Assembly: GCF_014698145.1 (NCBI RefSeq)
Contig: NZ_JACJSM010000002.1
Coordinates: 310,001-374,000 of the forward strand
Direction: 5' to 3'
From: Oscillatoria sp. FACHB-1406
GTDB lineage: Bacteria > Cyanobacteriota > Cyanobacteriia > Cyanobacteriales > Spirulinaceae
DNA length: 64,000 nt
A program made the position numbers and the translations under genes. Below, in pieces: positions 19,340 through 29,992 of this stretch. The notes below the pieces were generated by a model. The model saw only the letters and a list, made by a program, of their open reading frames with translations, made no database searches and was not told the origin of the DNA. Within the stretch, counting starts at the first letter, position 1. Each line of letters begins with the position of its first letter.

Positions 19340-19535
19340 TTTGGCTGCGGAAAAGTCAAAATTTTGAGGGTTGAATTCGGAGGTTCGCTCCGAACGCAAT
19401 AGAGCCAAAAAAATTTACAATGCTGCTGTATGAGGGCAGTTTGTGACATTTTTAAACAGTCGCTCGAAACCGATAGACACCGATGGGTGTCGCGATCGCG
19501 GAATGCAACATTGCACATGAGGAAGCGCAAAATCA

Positions 19536-21551
19536 GTGGAGAAGGGAACGCCGATCGAATTTAGAGTCCAAGGAGAACGCCGTCTGGCCGTTATCGACCG
19601 TCCGGAAGGCAAAAAAAAATGGATCGTTATCGACGAGCGAGGTCAGGCGCATTCCCTTCCCCCTCAGCGCATTGAGTACGCGATCGAAGGCGAGATTTGC
19701 AAGCCGACAGAGCTAACGGCGTTGCGAGCGGGAATTGAAGATTATCTCGATCCTTCCAGTTTAGAAGTGGCTTGGGAGTTACTGGTAGAAGACGGGACGG
19801 GAGTCACCCCCGGAGAACTCGCCCAGTTACTCTTTTCCGATACGAGTCCGTCGCTGTGTTATGCCGCGCATTTGCTTTTGGCGGACGATAAGGTTTATTT
19901 CAAGAAAAAAGCAGAACATTACGAACCGCGCTCTGCAACTCAGGTTGCTGAAATCAAGCATCAACAAGAAGTCGAACGAGAACGCCTTCGGGAAAAGGAA
20001 GGATTTTTCAATCGGGTGCGCGAAGCCTTAGCGGGAGAAGCGGTAGAGTGGCAAGAGAGCGATCGCGCGCGCTTAGAAGCGATCGAAAAACTCGTCCTCT
20101 ATCCCGAACAAACCCATCGTCTCGCTCAAGAACTTTTAGAAGCCTTGGGACGCACTGCAAGTCCCCAAACTGCCTTAGAGTTGTTAGTAGAACTCGGTCG
20201 CTGGAGTCCCCACGAAAATCTATTTCTGCGCCGTAGCTCTTTTCCGACTTACTTTCCTCAAAAGGTTCTCGACGTGGCTCAGCAACGCTTGCAGTCTCCT
20301 CCACCGGATTCCGAACGCGATCGGCTCGATTTAACGCATCTAAAAGTGTATACCATCGATGACGAAAGCACCCGCGAGATCGATGACGGTTTGAGCGTTG
20401 AATTTCTCGAAGGGGGAACGGCAAAACTCTGGATTCACATCGCCGACCCCACCCGTTTAGTGGCGATTGGCGACGATCTCGACCTAGAAGCGCGCCGCCG
20501 CAGTACCAGCCTTTACCTGCCGACGGGAACGATCCCCATGTTCCCCGAAGCTTTAGCGACTGGGCCGATGAGTTTAGTGCAAGGACAAGTTTGTTCTGCC
20601 CTCAGTTTTAGTACGACGCTCGATAATACCGGAGCAGTCCTCGACTACAGCATTCATGCCAGTCTGATTAAACCGACCTATCGCCTCACCTACGACGATG
20701 TAGACGAGATGCTGGAGTTGGGCATTACCGCAGAGCCGGAAATCGAACGACTGGCGACGCTGGCTGATTTGCGCCGTTCGTGGCGACATTCCCAAGGTTC
20801 GATTGACATCCGGATGCCGGAAGCCTCGATTAAGGTTAAAGGCAACGAAGAAATCGAGATCGATTTATTGGACGATTCGCGATCGCGCCAACTCGTCGCC
20901 GAAATGATGATCCTCGCCGGGGAAATCGCCGGACGCTACGCCCTCGAACATAATATTCCCCTACCCTTTCGCGGACAAGCACAACCCGAACTGCCCCCGG
21001 AAGAAGAACTTTTACTGCTTCCCGCCGGGCCGGTTCGCTTTTGCGCCATGCGTTGCCGGATGCCGCGCAGCGAGATGGGAATTACGCCCAATCGCCACGC
21101 CGGTTTAGGTCTCGAAATTTACACCCAAGTCACCTCGCCGATTCGCCGCTACACCGATTTGCTGGCGCACTTTCAACTCAAAGCCCACCTGCGAGGAGAA
21201 CCGCTGCCCTTCGAGCCGTCGCAACTGCAAGAATTGATCTTTAGCGTTACTTCTTCGGCTTACGAAGCCACGTTAGTGGAACGACAAACCAATCGTTATT
21301 GGGGGTTGGAATACCTGCGCCGTCACAGCGATCGCGTTTGGACTGCCTTGATGCTACGTTGGTTGCAAGAAGATAATAACCTCGCTTTGATTTTGTTAGA
21401 AGATTTGGGCTTGGAACTGCCGCACCGCTTTAATCGCAACGCTAACTTAGGCGAGCGTTTGAATGTTCGCGTTGCTAGTGCCGACCCGAGGCAAGATTTC
21501 ATTCGCTTCCGGGAATGTTTGCCCGAAGAAGCGGCGGCATCGATGATTTAA
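19536..21551 (+). CDS. RNB-family 3'-5' exoribonuclease (RNase II/R, VacB type)
   Basis: Processive single-strand RNA exonuclease. 671 residues starting at GTG 19536. An N-terminal cold-shock-like/winged region precedes the RNB catalytic domain, marked by TIDDESTREIDDGLSVE, whose Asp cluster binds the catalytic magnesium ions. IHIADPTRLV, LPTGTIPMFPEAL and YTQVTSPIRRYTDLLAH are family motifs. The C-terminal region after the RNB domain is short and the S1 domain is not obvious, closer to cyanobacterial RNase II-like proteins than to E. coli RNase R. It follows rpsR by 196 bp. Confidence 0.94.
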   Translation: MEKGTPIEFRVQGERRLAVIDRPEGKKKWIVIDERGQAHSLPPQRIEYAIEGEICKPTELTALRAGIEDYLDPSSLEVAWELLVEDGTGVTPGELAQLLFSDTSPSLCYAAHLLLADDKVYFKKKAEHYEPRSATQVAEIKHQQEVERERLREKEGFFNRVREALAGEAVEWQESDRARLEAIEKLVLYPEQTHRLAQELLEALGRTASPQTALELLVELGRWSPHENLFLRRSSFPTYFPQKVLDVAQQRLQSPPPDSERDRLDLTHLKVYTIDDESTREIDDGLSVEFLEGGTAKLWIHIADPTRLVAIGDDLDLEARRRSTSLYLPTGTIPMFPEALATGPMSLVQGQVCSALSFSTTLDNTGAVLDYSIHASLIKPTYRLTYDDVDEMLELGITAEPEIERLATLADLRRSWRHSQGSIDIRMPEASIKVKGNEEIEIDLLDDSRSRQLVAEMMILAGEIAGRYALEHNIPLPFRGQAQPELPPEEELLLLPAGPVRFCAMRCRMPRSEMGITPNRHAGLGLEIYTQVTSPIRRYTDLLAHFQLKAHLRGEPLPFEPSQLQELIFSVTSSAYEATLVERQTNRYWGLEYLRRHSDRVWTALMLRWLQEDNNLALILLEDLGLELPHRFNRNANLGERLNVRVASADPRQDFIRFRECLPEEAAASMI

Positions 21552-21628
21552 CCTTTGGATTTTAGATGTGTTATTTTGAATTTTGAACGAATAGCCCTGA
21601 ATTAAAGCGGGTAGGCGCTTTCCGCCCT

Positions 21629-22000
21629 ATGAACTCCTCCCCTCCCCCCCTCTCCCCCTCTTCCTCAAGCGATCGCTTTAATACTTCTCAAATTGTTTGC
21701 CTGGAGGCTGAGAAGACATACCTCTACGCCGAGGTTATTCAAATCATTCCCGATCGCCAGATGTGTTGGGTACGTCCTTTACTCTTAGCAATCTTTAACG
21801 AGTTTGAACTTGACAAAATCTACGATTTGCGTAGTGCTTCCGATTTAGTCTGGCCCGATCGCTTTTTTCGAGCCGCGATCGATACTGAAGTCATTCCCCT
21901 CATCGTCGAACTCGAAGCAAGTAGCACCGTCATTCGGGAGACTAACCTTATTCGCCCGCAGTTGCATCGATTCCTCCAACGCATCTGGCAAACTGAATAA
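21629..22000 (+). CDS. Conserved cyanobacterial protein of unknown function
   Basis: 123 residues. The first 15 residues are a Pro/Ser-rich stretch (SPPPLSPSSSSD), so the true start may lie slightly later. The remainder has alternating hydrophobic segments (SQIVCLEAEKTYLYAEVIQI, DRQMCWVRPLLL) suggesting a small beta-barrel, followed by DLVWPDRFFRAAIDTEVIPL and a C-terminal helix ending RIWQTE. No catalytic motif or membrane segment is visible. It lies 77 bp after the exoribonuclease and may be co-transcribed. Confidence 0.72.
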   Translation: MNSSPPPLSPSSSSDRFNTSQIVCLEAEKTYLYAEVIQIIPDRQMCWVRPLLLAIFNEFELDKIYDLRSASDLVWPDRFFRAAIDTEVIPLIVELEASSTVIRETNLIRPQLHRFLQRIWQTE

Positions 22001-22080
22001 TTGATAATGGACAACGTTCGTACAAATTGATTGCTCTCTTGAGGCAAAGCCTCCTTTAAAATTGACAATTGATAATGGAT

Positions 22081-22172
22081 GAATGGCACTGAAATAAGAG
22101 TTGAAAAATCGCCCACAGCCTTGATATTTTGTAGGGTGGGCAGCGCCCACCAGCCTTAAGTCAGTGGCATTC
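22081..22172. mobile_element. MITE-like element, family B copy 2
   Basis: 92 bp with ends GAATGGCACTGAAATAAG and CTTAAGTCAGTGGCATTC, flanked on both sides by the direct repeat GATAATGGAT (22071-22080 and 22173-22182). The interior holds the small palindrome GGTGGGCAGCGCCCACC. The ends match copy 1 at 12093-12206 while the interior differs. Confidence 0.72.
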
Positions 22173-22208
22173 GATAATGGATCGTGGTATGGAGTTTATC
22201 GCTATCAA

Positions 22209-22595
22209 TTAAAACAGTTTTTGTGCGACTAACGCTCCTAGTCCAATACAAATCGCACCGAAAACCGGACTACCCAACCAATACAGAAAAGCTTGCTTGG
22301 GTTCGCCCACCTCAAATAACACATCAGCATCTAATTCATACGTTGAAAATGTCGTATAAGACCCCAAAAATCCCACTAATACAAATAATTTTAGCGCTTG
22401 GCTTGCAACCATTGCTGATAAGAGTTGGCTAGCAAAACCTATTAAAAATGCGCCCGACAAATTCACGATTAAAGTTCCATAAGGAAAACGAGCGTCAATT
22501 TTTTTGGCACTAAATATCGCGATATAGTAGCGGCTTAGCGCTCCGGGAATAGCGCCGAGCGCGATCCAAAAAGGAACGAGAAAGGGAGAATTCAT
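22209..22595 (-). CDS. crcB: Fluoride channel CrcB/FluC, copy 1
   Basis: 128-residue four-helix fluoride-specific channel of the inner membrane that exports toxic fluoride as a dual-topology dimer. Segments: GAIPGALSRYY in helix 1, FPYGTLIVNLSGAFLIG in helix 2, and GFLGSYTTFSTYELD with the Phe/Thr/Ser track and central sodium site in helix 3. A paralogue lies 215 bp upstream on the same strand with a MITE between. No fluoride riboswitch consensus was recognised upstream. Confidence 0.95.
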   Translation of the reverse strand: MNSPFLVPFWIALGAIPGALSRYYIAIFSAKKIDARFPYGTLIVNLSGAFLIGFASQLLSAMVASQALKLFVLVGFLGSYTTFSTYELDADVLFEVGEPKQAFLYWLGSPVFGAICIGLGALVAQKLF

Positions 22596-22646
22596 ACGAC
22601 TTGTTGGTTAAGTTCTGATGCACCTATTACTAAAACTATAGCCCTA

Positions 22647-22747
22647 ATACCAATTCCAAATCGCGATGCACTAAATTTTTTGCTCTCCGGGGCATAACAA
22701 TGTTATGCCCTCTTCGGGAATCGTGCAAAATCAATGAGAATTGGTAT
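22647..22747 (-). mobile_element. MITE-like element, family A copy 2 (101 bp)
   Basis: In the opposite orientation to copy 1 at 18157-18257 and of identical length. The ends are ATACCAATTCCAA and TGAGAATTGGTAT. The central 21-bp palindrome at 22690-22710 begins GGGCATAACA; relative to copy 1 a G-C pair has become A-T, so the hairpin is preserved. It sits between the two crcB genes. Confidence 0.78.
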
Positions 22748-22809
22748 AAGTAGGTTGACGAAAATAACCTTAACATGAAGAGGGCGGGTTTTGACTGCTG
22801 AAGAGGCAT

Positions 22810-23310
22810 TCAGCTTTGAGTATTATTTTTTATTTTCAAACTTTTTCTTGCGATAAAGATTCCTCCTTTCAGAGCGACAAATCCAAGCAAAAAACTGCCC
22901 GCCCAATAAACACCAAAACCGCCTAATTTCTGCTCGTTTAACAGCGTAATACTTTCGAGTTCGTAGCTCGAAAATGTCGTGTAAGAGCCGAGAAATCCCG
23001 TCAAAAGAAATAAACGTAGATCGGGATAAAAGCGTAGGGATTTTGAGAGCAATATTGTTGCTAAAAATCCCATCATTAAGCAGCCCGTGATGTTAACGAT
23101 TAAAGTGCTATAAGGGAATTGAGTCCCTAAAATATTGGCAATTCCTAAACCCAAATAGTAACGGCTTAAGGAACCCGCGATCGCGCCGAGTGAAATCGCA
23201 GCGATCGGGCGAAAGCGCGCACTTCCCTTAACAATATCTTTGAGACTCAACTTAACTAATACTCCCTGGATGTGCGCTAACAGTCCCGACTGGTCGGGGA
23301 ACTCAAACAA
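22810..23310 (-). CDS. crcB: Fluoride channel CrcB/FluC, copy 2
   Basis: Second CrcB paralogue, 166 residues if the TTG at 23310 is the start; the first 30 residues are not typical of the family and a start nearer 23220-23240 is possible, although no ATG is available there. Core motifs match copy 1: GAIAGSLSRYYLG, FPYSTLIVNITGCLMMG and GFLGSYTTFSSYELE. Paired crcB genes can encode homodimers or an obligate heterodimer; the two proteins are similar enough here for either. Confidence 0.92.
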   Translation of the reverse strand: MFEFPDQSGLLAHIQGVLVKLSLKDIVKGSARFRPIAAISLGAIAGSLSRYYLGLGIANILGTQFPYSTLIVNITGCLMMGFLATILLSKSLRFYPDLRLFLLTGFLGSYTTFSSYELESITLLNEQKLGGFGVYWAGSFLLGFVALKGGIFIARKSLKIKNNTQS

Positions 23311-23386
23311 CGCCAGAATATTTAGCTCGATCTGTTAATATCCGAGCGGAATGTTAAGATGCGGGTTGCTCCTACAGTGAATTGAA

Positions 23387-23426
23387 AACCCAGTTTCTCG
23401 AGCTTTGAAAGCAAGAAACTGGGGTT
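23387..23426 (-). terminator. Probable ftsH terminator
   Basis: Inverted repeat AGAAACTGGG(G)TT / AACCCAGTTTCT downstream of ftsH. On the minus strand the stem is followed by TTTTC, a short U-tract, consistent with intrinsic termination. Confidence 0.6.
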
Positions 23427-23480
23427 ATTGCTATTTACAGAGCAAGCGCATCTAGCTCGCAAGTTCGCCTGCTACTCGCG

Positions 23481-25367
23481 TTACAGTTTCGGTACGAACT
23501 GTTCCTTTTCAGGAATATCTGCATATTCCGAAAGGATTTGGCGGAACTCGTCGCCATCGAGCGTTTCCTTCTCAATTAACAGATCGACCAAGCGATCAAC
23601 TGCGGCGCGATGATCCCGAATAATTTGACGAGCGATTTGATGTCCTTCTTCGGCAATCGAACGAACGCGATCGTCAATTTTAGTCGCGATCTTTTCAGAA
23701 TATTCAGAACGCGAAACCAAACTATTGCCTAAAAATACTTCTCCGGCTTGATCTTCAAGGGAAATCGGCCCCAAATCGCTCATCCCGAAGCGCGTGACCA
23801 TTTGCCGCGCTAACGCCGTCGTTTGCTGCAAGTCGCCGCCTGCACCCGTCGTGACTTCCGCATCGCCGAAGATTTCTTCTTCCGCCGCGCGTCCGCCCAT
23901 TGCGCCCGCAATACGCGCCATTAATTGCGCCCGCGTCGTCAATCCTTGTTCTTCGCCGGGAGTGAACCAGGTCAAACCTTGCGCTTGTCCGCGCGGAATT
24001 AAGGTGACTTTTTGTACCGGATCGTGGTCTTTTAAGAGAGTACCGACGATCGCGTGACCGACTTCGTGGTAAGCAATCAAACGCTTACTCTTACTATCCA
24101 CCAACGGCGTACCTTCCATCCCCGCAATGACGCGATCGACCGCATCGTCGATTTCTAACATCGTCATCGCCTCTTTGCGCCGCCGCGCGGTTAAAATTGC
24201 CGCTTCGTTGAGCAAGTTTGCCAAATCTGCGCCCGTAAATCCGGGAGTCCGTCGCGCGATCGCTTCAATCGAAATTTCCGATGCTAGCTTCTTATTGCGC
24301 GCGTGAACTTCCAATACCTTCACGCGACCTTTCAAATCCGGCGCATCCACCGTCACCTGACGGTCGAAACGTCCCGGACGCAACAGCGCCGCATCCAACA
24401 CATCCGGTCGGTTCGTCGCCGCGATAATAATAATCCCCGTATTGCCCTCAAAGCCGTCCATTTCCGTTAACAGTTGGTTGAGGGTTTGTTCGCGTTCGTC
24501 GTTACCGCCGCCAATCCCAGCACCGCGCTGGCGACCGACTGCATCGATTTCATCGATAAAGATCAAGCAAGGTGCATTTTCCTTCGCTTTCTTAAACAAA
24601 TCGCGCACCCGCGACGCACCGACACCGACGAACATTTCGACAAATTCCGAACCGGAGATGCTGAAGAAAGGAACGCCCGCTTCGCCCGCGATCGCTTTAG
24701 CTAGCAGCGTTTTACCCGTTCCCGGAGGCCCGACGAGCAAAACACCCTTGGGAATGCGCGCGCCGACTGCCGTAAAGCGTTCCGGTTGCTTGAGGAAAGT
24801 CACAACTTCTTGCAGTTCTTCCTTCGCCTCTTCAATCCCCGCTACGTCGTCAAACATTACGCCCGTCTTCGCTTCCATCATGAAACGCGCGCGCGACTTG
24901 CCGAAACTCATCGCTTGTCCCGGACCGCCGGGAATATTGCTAGAACGGCGGAATAGGAACAGCAGCGCGCCGAGTAACAGCACCGGGAAGATTAAGTTCC
25001 CTAAAAATCCCCACAAAGCGCTGTCATTGCGCGCAGGGTGAGATTCTAGGGCGACGTTCTTATCTCTAAGCTTGGCGATTAGATCCGGTGCGTTTCCGGG
25101 CAGATCGACGCGCAGCAGTTGAATGCGGTTGTCGAGTTGCGGATCTAGCGCTTGGACGATCGCGGTACGCCCTCCTTCGTAAAGATCGACCCCCACAATT
25201 CGTTCTGCATCCAGGTATTCTAGGAAGCGACCGTAAGTCATGCGCGTACTCGCGGCGTTATTGCCCATATTACCCGCCGCCGGGGAAAAGGCTCCCTGCC
25301 AGACAAAGAAGCCGATTAAGAGGGGAAGTAGGGACCACAGAAGGATTACTTTCCAGGAAATTTTCAT
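23481..25367 (-). CDS. ftsH: ATP-dependent zinc metalloprotease FtsH
   Basis: Membrane-bound AAA+ protease that degrades damaged membrane proteins; in cyanobacteria FtsH hetero-hexamers turn over photosystem II D1. 628 residues: transmembrane helix 6-24, lumenal domain, second helix about 119-139, Walker A GPPGTGKT 213-220, Walker [12 protein letters not shown] near 268-278, second-region-of-homology ATNRPDVLD, and zinc site HEVGH 434-438. Length and the N-terminal [16 protein letters not shown] resemble the photosystem II repair-type FtsH (Synechocystis slr0228 group); which of the cyanobacterial FtsH isoforms it is cannot be settled here. Confidence 0.97.
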   Translation of the reverse strand: MKISWKVILLWSLLPLLIGFFVWQGAFSPAAGNMGNNAASTRMTYGRFLEYLDAERIVGVDLYEGGRTAIVQALDPQLDNRIQLLRVDLPGNAPDLIAKLRDKNVALESHPARNDSALWGFLGNLIFPVLLLGALLFLFRRSSNIPGGPGQAMSFGKSRARFMMEAKTGVMFDDVAGIEEAKEELQEVVTFLKQPERFTAVGARIPKGVLLVGPPGTGKTLLAKAIAGEAGVPFFSISGSEFVEMFVGVGASRVRDLFKKAKENAPCLIFIDEIDAVGRQRGAGIGGGNDEREQTLNQLLTEMDGFEGNTGIIIIAATNRPDVLDAALLRPGRFDRQVTVDAPDLKGRVKVLEVHARNKKLASEISIEAIARRTPGFTGADLANLLNEAAILTARRRKEAMTMLEIDDAVDRVIAGMEGTPLVDSKSKRLIAYHEVGHAIVGTLLKDHDPVQKVTLIPRGQAQGLTWFTPGEEQGLTTRAQLMARIAGAMGGRAAEEEIFGDAEVTTGAGGDLQQTTALARQMVTRFGMSDLGPISLEDQAGEVFLGNSLVSRSEYSEKIATKIDDRVRSIAEEGHQIARQIIRDHRAAVDRLVDLLIEKETLDGDEFRQILSEYADIPEKEQFVPKL

Positions 25368-25593
25368 TTTGTATAAGTTCTATAAGGTCTGTCGATGGAT
25401 TTTCTTAAGAAATTTGGCGTTTTAACCCAACGAGCGAGGGTTCTATTACCCAAAAATGCCTAAATTGCATCTCAAGCTTAATTAAATTTAACCTAATTTT
25501 CAGTTTTCTCGCAACCCGATGGGGGCGAAGGGGGAGTCGATTTAAGCCCGGGTAGGCTCGGGAAGACAATCTAAATATTGCCGACAAGCATTG

Positions 25594-25628
25594 AAAATAC
25601 GCCTCTTCCCACTCAGAAAAGAGGCGCA
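25594..25628 (-). terminator. Intrinsic terminator of petH
   Basis: Minus-strand stem GCGCCTCTT / AAGAGGCGT followed by ATTTTC, about 50 bases after the petH stop codon. Confidence 0.7.
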
Positions 25629-25679
25629 TCGTCAAGCAAAATTTAAGTTTCTTAAGCGACGAAAAACGAAACGGGCATC

Positions 25680-27390
<1,711 letters not shown>

Positions 27391-28398
27391 ATGGTATCTC
27401 AATCGGATCGCGTGGTTCTCATTGGAGTCGCTGGTGACTCTGGATGCGGTAAATCCACCTTTTTGCGCCGCTTGACGGATTTATTTGGTGACGAATTTAT
27501 GACGGTGATTTGTCTGGACGACTATCACAGTCTCGATCGCAAGGGAAGAAAAGCGGCGGGGGTGACTGCACTCGACCCCAAGGCTAATAACTTCGACTTG
27601 ATGTACGAACAGATTAAGGCGCTTAAAGAAGGCAAAGCGATCGATAAACCCATCTACAATCATGAAACCGGAGAGATCGACCCGCCGGAGCGGATCGATC
27701 CCAATAAAGTGATCGTGGTTGAAGGGCTTCATCCTTTGTTTGACGAGCGCGTGCGCAGTCTGCTCGATTTCAGCGTTTACCTCGACATTAGCGATGAGGT
27801 CAAAATCAACTGGAAAATTCAGCGCGATATGGCCGAGCGCGGTCATACCTACGAGGACGTATTGGCTTCGATTAATGCCAGACGACCGGATTTCAGCGCC
27901 TATATCGAACCGCAGAAGCAGTATGCAGATGTCGTCATTCAAATCGTGCCAACGCAGTTGATTGAAGACAAGGAAAGCAGGTATCTGCGGGTTCGCCTGA
28001 TCCAACAAGAAGGCAAACCCCATTTCCGCCCCGTTTATCTCTTCGACGAAGGTTCGACCATCGATTGGAGACCGTGCGGTCGTAAGTTGACTTGTTCTTA
28101 TCCCGGCATTAAGCTCTACTACGGCCCGGATAGCTACATGGGCAACGAAGTTTCGATTCTCGAAGTGGATGGCGAGTTTGATAACCTCGAAGAGATGATT
28201 TACATCGAAAGTCATCTGAGCAATACGGCGACGAAACATTACGGCGAAATGACCGAGTTGTTGCTCGCGCATAAGGATTACCCGGGTTCCAACAATGGCT
28301 CGGGCTTGTTCCAAGTTTTGGTCGGTCTCAAAATGCGAGAAGCGTATCAAAACCTGACGGCGAGCAGTGTGGAAGAAAAGGTCGTAGCAGCGGTTTAA
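27391..28398 (+). CDS. prk: Phosphoribulokinase
   Basis: Calvin-cycle enzyme that phosphorylates ribulose 5-phosphate to the Rubisco substrate. 335 residues. P-loop GVAGDSGCGKSTFLRRL in the first 25 residues, with its Cys next to GKST, which in the oxygenic family belongs to the redox-regulated pair; ICLDDYHSLDRKGR follows, and VVEGLHPLFDERVR is the catalytic-base region. FDEGSTIDWRPCGRKLTCSY near 210-232 carries the C-terminal cysteines. GAGGGAAGCT precedes the ATG. A strong terminator follows. Confidence 0.98.
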   Translation: MVSQSDRVVLIGVAGDSGCGKSTFLRRLTDLFGDEFMTVICLDDYHSLDRKGRKAAGVTALDPKANNFDLMYEQIKALKEGKAIDKPIYNHETGEIDPPERIDPNKVIVVEGLHPLFDERVRSLLDFSVYLDISDEVKINWKIQRDMAERGHTYEDVLASINARRPDFSAYIEPQKQYADVVIQIVPTQLIEDKESRYLRVRLIQQEGKPHFRPVYLFDEGSTIDWRPCGRKLTCSYPGIKLYYGPDSYMGNEVSILEVDGEFDNLEEMIYIESHLSNTATKHYGEMTELLLAHKDYPGSNNGSGLFQVLVGLKMREAYQNLTASSVEEKVVAAV

Positions 28399-28479
28399 GC
28401 TCGAAACATTCCCTGAATCCCGCACTTCGTTACATAACCAACAAGTCGCAAGGTCGAATAAAACACTAAGATACAGCGC

Positions 28480-28524
28480 GCCCCGGTTCCTCGTTTCTTT
28501 CTAACAGAGGAGCCGGGGCTTTTG
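28480..28524 (+). terminator. Intrinsic terminator after prk
   Basis: Stem GCCCCGGTTCCTC / GAGGAGCCGGGGC (one mismatch) with a 14-base loop, then TTTTGTTG. It lies between prk and the convergent ribbon-helix-helix gene and could act in both directions, but the U-tract favours the prk transcript. Confidence 0.85.
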
Positions 28525-28549
28525 TTGCGGCGATCGCGCCGAAGGGCTG

Positions 28550-28888
28550 TTAATCGTCGAGACTATCGAGACTGAGCGGCACCAAGTCGCCGTTTGCAGT
28601 CAAACCTAACATCATTGGCTCTTTTTCAGCAATAAACTTACCCGTCAGTACGCAGCGTTCGTCCCTGTTCGCGATCGCTTCAATTGAGGCGCGGATATCG
28701 GCTTGCGAAAATTGAGGTCGATAAGAGCCGGACTTTTGCTGGACGTAATTCCACAGTACATCTCGAATCAGCGCTTGGTATCCCGTACCGCCAGAGAGTT
28801 CTTTGAGTTTGTCTTTGAGGTCTCTTTCCAAGCGGATGCTAGTCACTTCCATATCGGTGGTTGAAGTTCGAGTCAGGGTACGCATCAT
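28550..28888 (-). CDS. Ribbon-helix-helix (CopG/Arc-like) DNA-binding protein
   Basis: 112 residues. After an 11-residue Thr-rich start, MEVTSIRLERDLKDKLKELS is a classic ribbon-helix-helix strand and first helix; YQALIRDVLWNYVQQ is the second helix. The C-terminal half (about 60-112) is a small unclassified domain, DERCVLTGKFIAEKEPMMLG. The start at 28888 has GGAG seven bases upstream. No toxin gene is adjacent, so it is more likely a transcriptional regulator than an antitoxin. Confidence 0.82.
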   Translation of the reverse strand: MMRTLTRTSTTDMEVTSIRLERDLKDKLKELSGGTGYQALIRDVLWNYVQQKSGSYRPQFSQADIRASIEAIANRDERCVLTGKFIAEKEPMMLGLTANGDLVPLSLDSLDD

Positions 28889-29477
28889 TTTTTTTCTCCA
28901 AAAATACTAGACATTGCGATAATACAAGTGTAGTATTAAAGAGCGGGGAATTTCAAGAGTCTCGAGAAATTCCTACACTCGCTCTCAAAAAAAAGATCGA
29001 TTTTTTAGAGCTTGGTTTCCGGAATCGCGTTGCCCCCGCTTGTAGCTTACTCCGAAGCGCCAGCGAGCGCCTTTGAAAAAAACCCGTTATCAAATCCTTA
29101 AACCTTTAATTTCAAGAACGCCTTCAGTGAAAAACCTTACCGTCCTAACCGCCCAACACTTTGCCTCCGCTCTCAGACCGGGATCGTCGGCGACAAAGGA
29201 TTGGGATTTTTTGTGGGTTGGGGGCGAGTGCATAGGTCGGACGCGGATGGCAGATGCCAAACCCAATCAACCCAGTATTAGATCGAGCAACGATCGCCAT
29301 TATCACGGCTTCGGAAATTTAGAACCTGAAGTTAATCAAACCAGCGGGAGGTACGAGTCCCAAGCGACTGTACCGATAATAAACTAAAACCCTGTAGTCG
29401 GTTTGTAGTACCCCCGCTGTTCCTCCCAGGATGCGGGGGTTTTTAGTTTTAACCGATTCGAGCCAAGGAGCGCCGAA
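28889..29477. other. Long intergenic region with terminator; possible small RNA
   Basis: 589 bases with no convincing gene. A 104-codon frame at 29073-29387 lacks a ribosome binding site and family-like features. A hairpin GGTACGAGTC / GACTGTACC (29350-29374) is followed by a strong terminator at 29410-29450, although no coding gene lies upstream on that strand. A non-coding transcript ending there is possible. No match to RNase P RNA, SRP RNA, tmRNA or Yfr1 motifs was recognised. Confidence 0.4.
29410..29450 (+). terminator. Intrinsic terminator before the HNH gene
   Basis: Perfect 8-bp stem ACCCCCGC / GCGGGGGT with a 15-base loop, followed by TTTTAGTTTT. There is no protein gene on the plus strand for more than 1 kb upstream that would need it, apart from prk, which has its own terminator. 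Confidence 0.8.
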
Positions 29478-29978
29478 ATGTTAAGTCAGTCCGTTGTCGT
29501 ATTTTCTAAAAACTATCTACCGATCAGTCGCGTTAATATCCGTCGCGCCTTGGTTCTGTTAGTTTCCGGAAAAGCCGAGCCGGTTGATTTTCTAGTCCGG
29601 GAACCGTGGTTGGTGCGATCGCCAACGCAAATCTTCCCCGTCCCCCAGCACATTCGCCTGCTCGTTAATAGCGGCGAACGAACTTGGAAAGTGCCGCCGG
29701 TGAATCGTCGGGAAGTGCTGCGACGAGACGCACACCGCTGCCAATACTGCGGCAGCACCAAAAAGTTAACGCTCGACCACGTAATTCCCCGTTCCAAGGG
29801 CGGAAAACACACCTGGGACAACGTAGTTACTGCTTGCGAGCGGTGCAACTCCCAAAAAGGCGATCGCACTCCCCAGCAAGTGGGAATGAACCTTCGCTGT
29901 CGCCCCCAAGCCCCACCCCACCCCGCTGTTACCTTTGCCGACCAGTTCTGGCGCGAACAGCAAGTTAACCTGGAATAG
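29478..29978 (+). CDS. HNH endonuclease family protein
   Basis: 166 residues. A N-terminal domain (VVVFSKNYLPISRVNIRRAL) is typical of the cyanobacterial family; the C-terminal HNH nuclease begins at about residue 78. Zinc-ribbon cysteines CQYCG and CERCN bracket the catalytic LDHVIPRSKGG and the Asn of TWDNVVTAC. The start has AAGGAG nine bases upstream. It is followed 14 bp later by a small conserved gene. These chromosomal HNH proteins are widespread in cyanobacteria and their role is unknown; it is not part of a visible restriction system. Confidence 0.92.
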   Translation: MLSQSVVVFSKNYLPISRVNIRRALVLLVSGKAEPVDFLVREPWLVRSPTQIFPVPQHIRLLVNSGERTWKVPPVNRREVLRRDAHRCQYCGSTKKLTLDHVIPRSKGGKHTWDNVVTACERCNSQKGDRTPQQVGMNLRCRPQAPPHPAVTFADQFWREQQVNLE

Positions 29979-29992
29979 CAGGAGAGAAAACA

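Noticed and set aside
22596-22646. Fluoride riboswitch upstream of crcB
   Set aside because: The conserved core of the crcB motif could not be found before either crcB gene.
27481-28425. 314-codon minus-strand frame opposite prk
   Set aside because: Exact antisense of phosphoribulokinase with no ribosome binding site; composition follows prk codon positions.
28550-28888. Antitoxin of a toxin-antitoxin pair
   Set aside because: The ribbon-helix-helix protein has no toxin-sized gene next to it on the same strand.
29341-29380. tRNA-like T-arm (GGTACGAGTCCC)
   Set aside because: No acceptor or anticodon arm can be drawn around it; it forms a simple hairpin instead.
29073-29387. 104-codon plus-strand frame
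   Set aside because: No ribosome binding site, no recognisable domain, and it overlaps the hairpin leading to a terminator.
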